A stretch of 64,000 nt of DNA, from positions 1 to 64,000 of the forward strand of contig JAFBJZ010000877.1 in assembly GCA_016785225.1 (NCBI GenBank). Direction: 5' to 3'. Every line of letters starts with the position of its first letter. The stretch's first letter is position 1. This DNA comes from Psettodes erumei (taxonomy: Eukaryota; Chordata; Actinopteri; Pleuronectiformes; Psettodidae). Both the position numbers and the translations under genes were made by a program. The notes below the pieces were generated by a model, which saw only the letters and a program-made list of their open reading frames with translations, was not told the origin of the DNA and made no database searches. Positions 49,389 through 59,158 of this stretch are shown here, one piece after another.

Positions 49389-52300
49389 GACAAAATAAAA
49401 CAACAAGATGTAATACAGCTGATTCTTTTATGTGTATTTGTGTTTGTTTGCAGGCAAGAAAACAAGAATATTTGCAGGTTTAAGGGTGATAAAAGACAAA
49501 AATAACTCAGATTTACAAGCTGAAAGATGACTAATGATATTGTAGATTGTTGACTAGAGCAAGAAATGTAGTGGGAGGGTTGAACTGGAAGACTGAAGGG
49601 TGTGGAGGCATGTCTTCTTCTACACGACTGACAAATTATAATCTACACCCCCACCTTGTGGTTTAGAGAGCTTCACTGAGCCATGTTAATGCTGTATAAA
49701 CACTGTACCCAGATAAGAAAGAAACATTAGGAGGATTGGGTGGTGGGAAATTATAACACATGGATTTTTCTTACATGCACTTGAGATGTAAGCATGTTCT
49801 TACCTGACTATGAGATGGGTAGCCATGGAAACCAAGGGTCAAAGGGTCATTATTCTGAAAGAGAGGAGCATGGATCTGTTTTAAAAAATGGTCAGCATCT
49901 TGTTGACAGAAGTCGCTAAATATAATTTTTATTATTCAGGATTGCAGAGTTCTTTATTCACTCAGTCTTTGTTCCATTTTAGTGTCTCTATATCTGATGT
50001 TTCAGCTCTTTGGCATTGCCGACTCCCAGCAAATTAACTCCAGCGACACACTCCTGCTATCTCCTCTGGAGTTTTCCACCTGGCGGATCTTTTGTCTGGT
50101 TGTAAAGACGTGATAACGGGGGTGAGCGAGATCAATCATGTGAGCAGGAGCTGGAGGACGGGCAGAAAGAACCGCGGCTCTTAAATCATAAATAGGTCAG
50201 AAGTGTCGACGAGCACTAAGAAGCCCGTTCGTGTGAAATGGCATCATAAGGCCTTGATGCAATCTCCCAAACACCCCTCTCAGGGTTCTGGCTGTGTAAA
50301 GCAGAGACTGACACATCAAATATCTGGTGAGTAATTACAGCTAAACAAGATGCAGAAAAAAAACACCCATTTTGTTTGGAGCCAAATATTAAACAGAAAT
50401 CATGTTCCTAGCCCCTAAAATAGTTTGTAACTCACTTTATTCATACTCATTATGCTGTGTTCCAGCTTTAATGCAAATGTATTCCATTAAAAAGGAGCTT
50501 TTCACAGCAATTACAGCACACTTTGAAGGGGAAAACAGATTTGCCTGTCTCTGGCTTCATATCACTAGATTAGGAAACAACTCAGCTCCTCCCTCCTCTC
50601 CCTGTCCTTCCCCCCGATCTTCCTTTCATCTGGAACCAATGTCCCTCGTCTGTTCCGTCCCTAGGGGGAACACTTTGCTCTGCACGCTTCACAGCTTGAG
50701 TTTGCCTGATTAATACTGTAGCCATCTAACTCTGGACCCCATGGGGCCATTTCACTAAAACTAAGCACAACGTTTCCAAATGCAAGAGGCCTGTCTGGGG
50801 GGGGGGTCGTCCTCGTGATTGAAAAATGCAGTTTGAGTGAGTCTATCTCAGAGCCAAAAATGTACTTAGTGATCTGGCTTTGGGAGGTAGAAGCTCTAAA
50901 TAATGAATCACTTCTTAAAGGCTGGAATAACATGAATAAAGTATAAACCTTATTTTACAACAAGTACAAACTCCAGATGCAGTGCATTGGCGGTATGGAG
51001 CAGAAGGGGGATCAAACCAAAAACAAAAAGAGGCAGCGAAAAACAGATTTATTCGGGGCAGTACGCTGTGTCAAAGTATGGGGGGAGGTGTTGTTAAAAC
51101 ACGCACTCATCATAGAACATCTGGAATTCATAAGAGCGAGAGGCTGAGGGAGGAACCAGAGCTGGAAATATAACGGGAAATGGACAGCGAAGAAAAAAAA
51201 ACACACACACACAAAATGAGATGGAGGGAACAAAGACAATGACTCATACATGAGCAGAGTCATGTGCTTAATTTCCTTAAGGAACTGGGAGGAATGGGGG
51301 GGTACTCAAAATGAGTCTGCATCAGTCTCACTCCCCACACAACAGTCTCCTGCTCAGAAACAAATTTTTAATACTTACTGCAGTTATGCTTAAACATGTT
51401 TTGACTTTTTTTTTTAGTTTTAGCTCTCTACTGTTGACTTCTTTGGTGGGGGTGGTGTTGGTGCTGGAATAGACCAGCAGAAGGTGACAAAATGACTTGA
51501 AGTCAACAGATGGAGAGGGGGGAGAGGGGTGTGTGGCTTTTTCATGACTGTGATTGATCCCCGGTGCACATGGATCTTGCTACTTCCCCTTCAAAATACT
51601 ACAGGCAGTGTTAGGTGTGTGTGCGTGAGTGGTGTCCAATTTGGTCTATTCCCATCATGCCTTGGGACCGCTGCTCTGAGGAGGACGAGGAGCGGAGCTA
51701 CATTTCACTGCTCTGAGGGTTATCCTACCTATCAGCGAAGCCGGGCACTCCGCACACTCAAGAGGATGTGAATCCATTTCATCCACCGAGCACTTATGTG
51801 CTAAGCCTCCAAACGCGCGGTCAGACGACCTGAGGTTTATTTTCCCTAAATACACCTCACATCCCTTCAACTTTCCACAGTAAAGCTCCACGTGTGTTTT
51901 CAGGGGGATGTTGGCTTGAAGTCGCAGCAGACTTTGGGAAATTGGCTCGACAGTCCTGGTGTAATATAATCATACATCCGTATTAACGTAATCAAACTGC
52001 TGTCTGCTACACTGATTTTTATCCTGCAGTTTATTTTAAATCTGATTGGAAAGATTTAGTATTTGCTTGTGACTATATACTGCATGGTATAATTGCCTGT
52101 CACAATTGCTCTACAACAATTATTTCACAGCAAAATCATTCCACTGAAACTAAAGCTTAACACTTGACTTTCAGGACCAACGTTGAAGCCCATATTTGGT
52201 AATAAATAAATAAAAGATTTAGCTGCCATTTATTTTTGACATTTTAGCATTACTCAATTATACAGCTGAACCATAAAGTCACGGGGCACTGAAAACAATT

Positions 52301-55300
52301 GAGTCTGCTGGAAAAACAACAAATTAATAACCAGATTTCCACATTTTCTCAAGTGCAGTTATGTCTGGGGCTGCAGCTAATGATTATTTTCATTCATCCG
52401 CACATTACATTCTTTATTGTTGTTTGGTCCATTACAAGTTGCTGACCAGCAGTTCAAAACTGAGTCGGTCTGTGTTCTCAGCATATCATGCACTAATGAA
52501 AGTCAAAGAGAGGGAAGCAAATCTTCACATTTAATAAACTTGAAGCATTTTTCACAAGTGGCTGATTAATTTTCTCCAGAATAGTTAAGTGATCATTTTA
52601 GCTGTAATTTTGTCCTGCAATTATTTTTAATTACTATTATTATTTTTCAGCACATCAGGCAGCTTCTATAAGCTATATACAGATGCAATGTGCTGATAGT
52701 GATGTACTCTATATAGTAGTGTTCAACATACTTTTCAGTACTGATACACAAACAAATGCTGAGTGCTGAAATGCTGAATAAGGGTGACCTGCTAAATAAT
52801 CATGGGTTATTGTATTAATATACTTTTAAAACCAGAAATACTACTAGAGCAAAAAAACAAAAAAAAAAAATACTGAAGTGTAGTTGATAGGTGGTAACTA
52901 CACTACAAATCTACGCTAGAGCCAATTCTTCTGTCTGTTGATCCCTCCAACATAATCCAGTCAACAACTCTCTGCTAGTGATTTATCACAGAAAAACAGG
53001 GGACCAAAAACTAAATAAATATTCTGAAGTCGCAGCAAGAGTACATTTTTCTTGCTGACGTTTTCATTCTATTTCAAAGCTGGGCCTGAGATGAAAGTAC
53101 AGAGGGGTGATCCACCTACATTAATGTCCTAGTCAAGTCATTTGTCCTCAGTGCTGTCACCCCAGGCAAGACCTTATTAGGTTAGAGAGAGTCCCGGTTC
53201 CTACACAGAGTGACACCAAAACACGGGCTGCTCAGCAGCATGCCAGATGGATATTGAAGCCGACAACCTCCCCTCAACATTTCCCAAAAATCTGACTCGG
53301 GCTAGAGACATCATCCCAAGTTTTTTTTAAATTATTATTATTGAGAGGACTCCATTTGGTGGCCTGTTCAGCAGACAGTAATATAATATCAATATAATAA
53401 TAAATTAAAATCTACATTACTGGATGAGCACAGTATCAGCATCTAATTTCTGTGAATAGCGGTGACCATTTGAACCCAGCTCTGTTCTTCGACTGGCTTT
53501 TCTTGCCCGTGTCAGCTGAGCATTCAGTCATGCGCTGCATGCTGCATTGACATATACATGCATTGCCATTCTGATAAAACTTTGCAGATCTGACTTGACA
53601 GCGCGTTCAACCCCTGCACTGTGATGACATCACACCCTGCCAGCTAATGAGAAAAACAGAAGGGTCAGTGGCCGAGTGGGAAAGATCCCATTACTAGGCT
53701 GCAGTGGTTCAAATGGATTGCTCTTTACCACAACCAAACCCCTTTGTGTTGGCTTCAATTACAGGTCAGGGTTCAACTCTTGCCGTGATATCGGCAATAA
53801 GTAAGCAATAAGTTTTTTTCTGGTTGTTTTTTTAATCAGGGATGGAAAGGATGGAGGAAGGGAGACACAGTATTTTAAGAGAGAGCCGGGGAATGGTTTC
53901 GCTGTAATACTTTCCACCTTTTAACCTCTTCAGAAGATTAGCTTTACAGAAGTGCTCGTGTGCATTTTTATAGACATTTCTTGGAAAGCCGAGTGCTTTA
54001 AAAAGGAGGAAAATTGAACGTCACTGAACCCAATTTGCTTCTAGAAGATTAATGGTGTCACCAGGTTAGGGGGAATGAAAATACGTCAGTGTTTGAAATA
54101 CATACACACACACACACGTGTGGGGATCTGAGGGTGATTCTTCGGGTGTGTGACCCACAAACCACATTGGAAAAACAGTAGTGAAACTTTTAAAAGAAGT
54201 CAACCTTAAATTGACACCCAGATTGCCTTTTGGAGCAGTGACAAATTTTGAGCTGCAACTAACTATTATTTCTTACATCAATTAATTTGCCTATTATTTT
54301 CTCAATTAATCATTTTGTCTATAAACTGTCACAAAACTCATGCATAAATGCCAAGCTTGGTTTCTGAGAGTCCAAGACATCTTTAAATTCACAGACAAAA
54401 AACTACAGGAACAGTTGATAACAAAAATAATCTCAGGTTAATTTTCTGTTTATCAATTACTTAACTAATCATTGCAGCTCTTATAATAATCATGGATCAA
54501 ACCAATATACATATATGTACGTGTGCTTTGTAAAAATCCTTCGCCTTGGATAAGGATCTCAGAGATCAGTGTGGTTATAATGCCCCCTCCAGTATGAGAT
54601 GTGATCCCATTAGCTGGAAACAAAGCCTCTTTACTGCCAGTGATAGGGCAAATCTGTTTCTGCACCAACTGAGAGGGCAGGAGGGAGGGAGGGGGGTATC
54701 TACTCTCCCACTCTCATTTCCGGCCGAGCCAGCCAGCTCACGTTCAATACATTTTAGGTGCTGAAGCTATTGATCCGTGTGTCTCTCTCCCACACAAACA
54801 CACACACATACACACATGCACTCTTCCACTCACATCTGTTTTTAAGTGCATTACCTTCCAAAGCCTGTCCGTCAGCACTCACAGTCAGCATGACGATTGT
54901 AAAGCCAGCCATTTAGCTTTCCAAACAGGAGCAAACAGGCCACTTCACCTCCATTACCGGTGCTTTCATGGTGGAAAAATATCTTTCTATCTTAGAAAGG
55001 AGTGCTTCACCCTTCATAATATACTATAATGATGTCCTAAGCATCCTCCCATCATCCTGTGATGCTTTAATAATAATTATTCAGATTTTTAGATCACTGG
55101 AGTAAATTGATTCCAATGACAATTAAAATAAATTGGTTCAGAGAGGTTAAATTAAGTTAGTCCAAACTAGGTATTAGCCTACCATTGTAGATAAAAGCAG
55201 GGGTGTGCAAATCTAGCTGGATAGATTGATTGGGTTTGGGCTGATGGCAACGCAATAAAACTGGAGGTGTTTATTTACCACCCCCAAGCAAACACTGACT

Positions 55301-56217
55301 TCTAACTTCATCCTAAACCAAATGCTGTCCACACCATTATGCCACAGCAGAGGGGTTTTGTTTGGAGGTTTCACGATAAAGGTCACATTTGTTTACATTT
55401 CTGACCATCTGCTGTGCTGATATTCAGACAACAGATTTTTATAAGTTTTGATGTATCAGGACAAGTTAACCCTGCAGATGGAGTTTAAATACAAATTTGA
55501 TTGCAACAATTTACTGGTGCAATTCCTTCTCGAACCTGAAGAAAAATATCTGAGGTGCAGCATGGCAGCTAACAGTGCAACGGCCCTGTGAACAACGTGG
55601 ATTGCATTTGCAGTAAGCAATTGCAATGTCCTATTTTATAACAGAATGAACAGCACGTAGAGAGTCGTCCCCAGCTGTTAAGTGTGCTGGTATTTCCTGC
55701 GGCGTTGGGAATGGACTGGGTTCACTGGTGGCTCCTCTGCTGCAGCTACGTGGCCTCAAATGTGTGCATGAAACTACCTGCAACCGCCACTTAGACGCGT
55801 AAACAGGTTACAGATGCACGCACGGTGTAATATGTGGATTCCTGTGTTTATGAGATCAGACGATAATGGTTTCACGTAAACCAAAGAGGCCGATGCACCA
55901 CGCTTAGCCCGTTATGTAGTGTCTTGCGTTGTTGGATTTTAGGACACCGAGAGTGCCATGCTTACCTGGCCGACTTCGCCGATTCCTCCCGATCCGTCGA
56001 TCCGGGGGCGCTTGCACTCCGCCCCGACCGAGTCCACCAGAGCCGCCGCTGTCTGTCCGTCAGGCTCCGGGTCTCCGCGCTTCATTCCCCGGACAGCTGC
56101 AGGAGCGCCGCCCGGGTTGGGATGCACCCCGGCCATGGTTTCCAGCTCTCTATCCCGGTCCATGAGACCCCGGGACACCGGCAGCATGATTGATGCAACG
56201 TCGGTCGACATTAACAT
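27089..56217 (-). CDS. rbfox2: RNA-binding Fox-1 homologue 2, splicing regulator
   Basis: RBFOX2 binds UGCAUG in pre-mRNA and controls exon choice in brain, muscle and other tissues. Thirteen coding exons on the minus strand join in phase: 55966-56217, 49804-49854, 37524-37730, 36392-36559, 35798-35851, 35566-35658, 31598-31685, 31354-31410, 31067-31214, 30459-30504, 27767-27855, 27520-27592 and 27089-27133. They encode 456 residues. The N-terminus has GMKRG and KRPR motifs of the long RBFOX2 isoform. Exon 3 holds a polyproline run followed by QNG. The single RRM (about 206-282) has RNP2 LHVSNI and RNP1 GFGFVTFE and contains the invariant QFGKILDVEIIFNERGSK. The C-terminal part has FRGAHLRGRARPVYSAVRA, YQDGFYGAADLYGGYAAYRY, and ends YRGGYSRFAPY. 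YSRFAPY and the N-terminus favour rbfox2 over rbfox1 or rbfox3. Start at 56217; a second in-frame ATG is at 56211. Confidence 0.97.
28986..29004. repeat. short (GT)n tract in rbfox2 intron
   Basis: GT repeat followed by a run of seven G. Intron 27856-30458 otherwise shows purine-rich low-complexity DNA and no recognised gene. Confidence 0.8.
30001..30024 (-). other. candidate 24-nt rbfox2 microexon
   Basis: On the minus strand a pyrimidine-rich tract ends GTGTTTCAG, followed by 24 bases coding DISGRLPQ in the phase needed between the flanking exons, then donor GTAGGG. Both neighbours are in phase 0, so inclusion would add eight residues before GGYAAYRY. A competing acceptor 13 bases upstream would introduce a stop. 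This is a prediction with no known RBFOX counterpart that I can recall. Confidence 0.25.
31686..35565. other. rbfox2 intron between the RRM exons 93 nt and 88 nt
   Basis: This 3.9-kb intron has AG-rich low-complexity DNA (about 32340-32480, 34190-34330), a (CAA)n stretch at 33775-33790, and paired X-box-like motifs at 33723-33770. The minus strand has TGCATG at about 33354, 34471, 34841 and 34965, the RBFOX-binding motif. No other gene was seen. Confidence 0.6.
33723..33770. promoter_or_regulatory. paired X-box-like motifs in rbfox2 intron
   Basis: GTTGCCAGGGAAAC (33723-33736) and GTTACCGTGGAGAC (33757-33770) both fit the RFX consensus of two half-sites with a two-base gap. They are 20 bases apart in the same orientation. 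A donor-like GTAAGT lies beside the first on the minus strand. Function is inferred from the motif only. Confidence 0.4.
37497..37502 (-). promoter_or_regulatory. RBFOX-binding UGCAUG downstream of rbfox2 exon 3
   Basis: CATGCA on the plus strand is TGCATG on the transcript. It starts about 22 nt beyond the 5' splice site of the 207-nt proline-rich exon (37524-37730). UGCAUG in this position is the classical activating site for RBFOX proteins, so the gene may promote inclusion of its own exon. Confidence 0.5.
38270..38302. repeat. (AC)n microsatellite
   Basis: AC repeat of about 12 units in the rbfox2 intron 37731-49803. Confidence 0.9.
38605..38890. repeat. dispersed fish repeat fragment
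   Basis: Contains AGTCCACAGCCATGCTAGTG, GGTGCTTTGTGCTAAAAACG and GCATGCTACCATGCTCATAA, then TGCAATGCTGCTAGCATGGC. These are parts of a repeat I recognise as widespread in teleost introns. It has no coding capacity here. Confidence 0.55.
38900..45890. other. large rbfox2 intron, no recognised gene
   Basis: No exon with convincing splice sites and protein-like content was found. Plus-strand open frames of 193 codons (42287-42868) and 153 codons (42865-43326) are discussed under findings and are likely chance. An X-box lies at 45168-45181. Conserved non-coding elements may be present but cannot be judged without alignment. Confidence 0.5.
45168..45181. promoter_or_regulatory. X-box palindrome (RFX site) in rbfox2 intron
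   Basis: GTTGCCACGGCAAC fits the symmetric RFX consensus with a two-base centre. It lies 1.7 kb downstream, in the direction of transcription, of the candidate alternative first exon at 46900. Confidence 0.5.
45901..45983. repeat. two (CA)n microsatellites
   Basis: CA tracts at 45901-45938 and 45957-45983 are separated by an AGCAAAGACGGGAAGAA spacer. Confidence 0.97.
46900..46932 (-). other. candidate alternative first coding exon of rbfox2
   Basis: The minus strand reads ATGATG and then codes MMGLYYPSVLS, ending exactly at donor TCG/GTGAGT in phase 0, the phase needed to join exon 2 (49804 is upstream, so exon 3 at 37730 is the first available acceptor). A long GA-rich leader (plus-strand CT-rich 46965-47500) and CG-rich DNA lie upstream, as in a TATA-less promoter. 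Mammalian RBFOX2 also uses an internal promoter that joins a short first exon to the exon corresponding to exon 3. The peptide itself is not one I recognise. Confidence 0.4.
46965..47500. repeat. CT-rich low-complexity block
   Basis: Long runs of CTCTCT, CCTCC and TCTCTG give overlapping open frames of 99 to 195 codons on both strands made of Ser, Leu, Pro and Arg. They reflect base composition, not genes. On the minus strand the block would form a GA-rich leader. Confidence 0.85.
47700..49800. other. rbfox2 intron, no recognised gene
   Basis: AT-rich intronic DNA with a (CT)n(CA)n microsatellite at 49335-49387. No exon other than the 51-nt exon at 49804-49854 was recognised. Confidence 0.6.
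49335..49387. repeat. (CT)n(CA)n compound microsatellite
   Basis: About ten CT units pass directly into about sixteen CA units. Confidence 0.97.
52367..52608 (-). mobile_element. eroded MITE, same family as 54250-54480
   Basis: It starts GGGGCTGCAGCTAATGATTA, the typical end of a fold-back element of fish with GAGCTGCAACNAATNATTA ends. The other end (TTAAGTGATCATTTTAGCTG) is worn. No coding capacity. Confidence 0.55.
54250..54480 (+). mobile_element. fold-back MITE with GAGCTGCAA ends
   Basis: The left end GAGCTGCAACTAACTATTAT is mirrored by the right end, whose reverse complement is GAGCTGCAATGATTAGTTAA. The interior has ATTAATTTGCCTATTATTTT and TCAATTAATCATTTTGTCTA, the pattern of a widespread fish non-autonomous DNA element. 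Confidence 0.75.
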
Positions 56218-57340
56218 TTAAAAATTCTTCTTTTGTTCCCTCTCTTGTGGTAAACTGGGGGCTAAAACCGACTATCTACTCGTGTGCACCTTTGTGGTTA
56301 AATCCAGCTTCTGGTGGATTTTGCTTGTTAATGCTGCCTCCACTGTGATTTCTGCTGGGCCTTTGTATGACCCCCTTCTGAGTTGTTGTAGCTTATCTGG
56401 AAATGTTTGTCTACCTGGTTAAGCACAATTTTTAAAAAATAACAAAACACCGCGTTTAAAAAAACAGATTAGCCCATTAACACTGCCTTCAGCTCACTGG
56501 CAAGCACAATGGTTCAACTGGGGAAAAATGTCCCCTAAAATATAACTAGCTCTGTCGTGTTAATTTCCAACAATGTAGCCCCCCTGTTTGCTGACCATGT
56601 AAGCTATTTATTTACTGCGGGGCTGCCTAAGAGGCCTTCGTTATTTCAGATCATAACAAACCAATTAAATAGACACCGATCAAAAACAATGGCTCCTGGG
56701 CAAAGCCTACCGCCCTATTCCCTTTTGCTCTCTCTCTCTGTTTTATTTATCCAGAACCGAGTGTTTCACGAACACAACATCAACATCCTACCGCAACCTC
56801 AAGACGAAAAAAAAACCCTCAACATGTCTTCCCCGTCGCTTTTCTCCCTCCCTGCTTATTACCCACACAGGCTCGTACCACAGAGCAGAGGTTCACTGAA
56901 AGTCAATCCACGTCAGGAGCTCCCTCTTCCCCTCATGTTAGTCCGCAAGTCTGCGTTATGAAAAAAGACGATTTCAACCCCCCACCCCCCAACCCCTAAA
57001 AAAGCACAACAACCAACCGGCGGGCGGACGGACAGAGGGACGGAAGGGCTGCGGTGTTTCCTTCTCCCACTTCTCTCTCTCTCTCGCGCGCGCCTATTAT
57101 TTTTTCTTTCCTCGCTCCGTTTTCCCGATGTGTTCTTGTAGCGTGTGTGTTACAGAAAGGAAATTGTCCTCCCTCCTCCTCATGCTCTCTTGGTGTAGTC
57201 TCTCCCCTCCTCCTATCTTCCGCTCCCCCTTTGAACGCTGAGCCAGGCAGCCATGCAGCCTGCAAATACACGCAGTGTGCCGCAGTGCTTCCATACATTT
57301 CACTAGGGGGAGGTGTGTGTGTGTGTGTGTGTGTGTGTTG
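56218..57340 (-). promoter_or_regulatory. rbfox2 5' leader and promoter region
   Basis: The region lies directly upstream of the long-isoform start. Coding exon 1 itself is CG-rich (GCCGCCGCTGTCTGTCCGTC on the plus strand). A pyrimidine block with CTCTCTCTCTCGCGCGCGCC at about 57074-57093 lies about 0.9 kb upstream and would be GA-rich on the transcript. No TATA box was seen. A (GT)n tract occupies 57312-57338. The start site cannot be placed. Confidence 0.45.
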
Positions 57341-57344
57341 TCTA

Positions 57345-59158
57345 ATGGCCCAGAGTAACTAACATGCTCACACCGTTCCTCCTTAAACCTTTGAATAAAA
57401 ATAAAAAAACATTCCCTCTTTACGTTTCTACTGGTGCGCAATTCTCCAAAAATAACGTCTTTATCTTCACCTAATCTATTTTCTAATCTAATCTTATTTG
57501 TTTACGCAAGGCCACGGTTGACTACATGGCAGAATAATAAAAAAAAGGGTGGGCATGGCTTATCAAGTCGAGCTCTGGAAGATTTCATTCCTAACTCATT
57601 ACACAACCAATGCACAGGCCAAGGTCTTCACACACAAGCCCAGCTGTGAGTCATGCAGCATGGAGCGCCTTATGTTCCTCTGGCATTTTTATTGCTTGGA
57701 TGACACCCAGTGGTCAAAGGCTACCACAAGCCACTTTGCTGTGGCTAATTACAATACAAGCAAAAGATCATTTTAAAATAAATTTAAAACCTAATCCTAA
57801 ATTTGCCCCCCCCACCACCACCCCCAAAGACACACATACACAGTGGCTGGGTATATACATTTTCATCAAATTTCTTGATTTCTTTCTTTGATAATTAGTT
57901 ACCTTAAAGCAATTGTTCATCATTTTGAAAAAAACAAACAAGGAATTAATTAAAGGACCACAAACCACTATTACCTGTTGAATATAAATACAGTTAGGAT
58001 ACAGTTATCTTAGCTTGGCATAAACAATGGAAACTGAAAGAAACAGTTGTCTACACCTCTAAAGCGCACAGATTAACACACTGTATCTTGTCTATTGAAT
58101 TCATTAAAAACACAAGAGTAAAAATTTTCCATTTTATGGCGGAATATTTGTTATATTATTTCTTGGAGGGGTGCAGCGACTTCTTTAAGTCCCCACTGCC
58201 TAGCATGGCAACTAGACTTAAGGACACTACCGCACCCAGCCAAGTGCATCTAATTTTAATTTAACTCTGAGGCTCTTTGGTTGATGTGCATTATCAATAA
58301 TTGTTGTTTTACATAGTTGCCTTACCAACCAGTGAAGGTGGGCAATGGCACAGCCCTGCATTCTGTTGCTAGTGCTATGTGATTTTGTTATTAACTGTAA
58401 CTGTCTGTGAAAAAAGGTTATATTCATTACTAAAACACAGTATCATCTGGTGTAATAAGCCATTAAGGTCTGTCTTGTTTCACTACCTACTCTTGAGGCC
58501 TTGTCTTTAAAACGGATGCCATGTCAGTACAATGGTTCAGAATTGTGAATTATTTTGTTTAATCCAATTGTAACACAATAAAACCTCCAGTTACCTTGCT
58601 CTATGGTTTACTTTTATCACTGTGCATTGTAAAGCACAACAAAGAAGGCCAGTCTGAGCCTGAGTCAGGCTCAGTAAACAAGGTTGTTCATGCAAACAGT
58701 GCTGCCTCCCTTTCTTTTCTTTTCTTTTTTTAATGGAGTGTCACTTCCTTTTAATCTAACTGGTCTTAGGCAATTACACAACAAAGGAGAACAGATGAGA
58801 TATAAAAAGGAGGATGAGATATGGTCAGAGTGGAAATGTATATTTTAATAAGGGCTCAACACAGTTTGAGTACTGCTCACCACATGATCATTGTAATCAT
58901 TATCAGTGCCTCAACCAACTTCAAGCATTTTCCGTGTCTATACTGAAAAACAGGAAATGGATCAGTCTTAATAAATAATTCAAAACCCTCCTCATTACTA
59001 AATCATTGTCCTGCTGTCATATGGAACTTCAGCCACGCCTGGCTCTCAGGCTGTGTTCAGTGTAATGGGGCTCATTCATGGGTGTTTTTATGCGATCTTC
59101 CAGGGCTCAGGAGGGTGTGGTGGGTGCTTTGAGGACAGAGAGTTCATTCTCCTCACCA
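57345..59158. other. intergenic DNA between rbfox2 and the ZP gene
   Basis: No exon was recognised. The DNA is AT-rich with a C-run near 57808-57833. The 3' UTR of the ZP gene should occupy the right end, but no clear minus-strand AATAAA was found close to the stop. Confidence 0.5.

Larger units (their letters stand above)
49855..55965. other. first rbfox2 intron
   Basis: A 6.1-kb intron with no recognised gene. It holds two related fold-back MITE copies (52367-52608 and 54250-54480), and AT-rich DNA around 53330-53400. A CG-richer patch lies at 51640-51800 with no recognisable exon. Confidence 0.6.

Noticed and set aside
55924..56221. Plus-strand frames across rbfox2 exon 1
   Set aside because: The CG-rich exon leaves several frames open. 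The minus-strand frame has the RBFOX2 GMKR motif and a proper donor.
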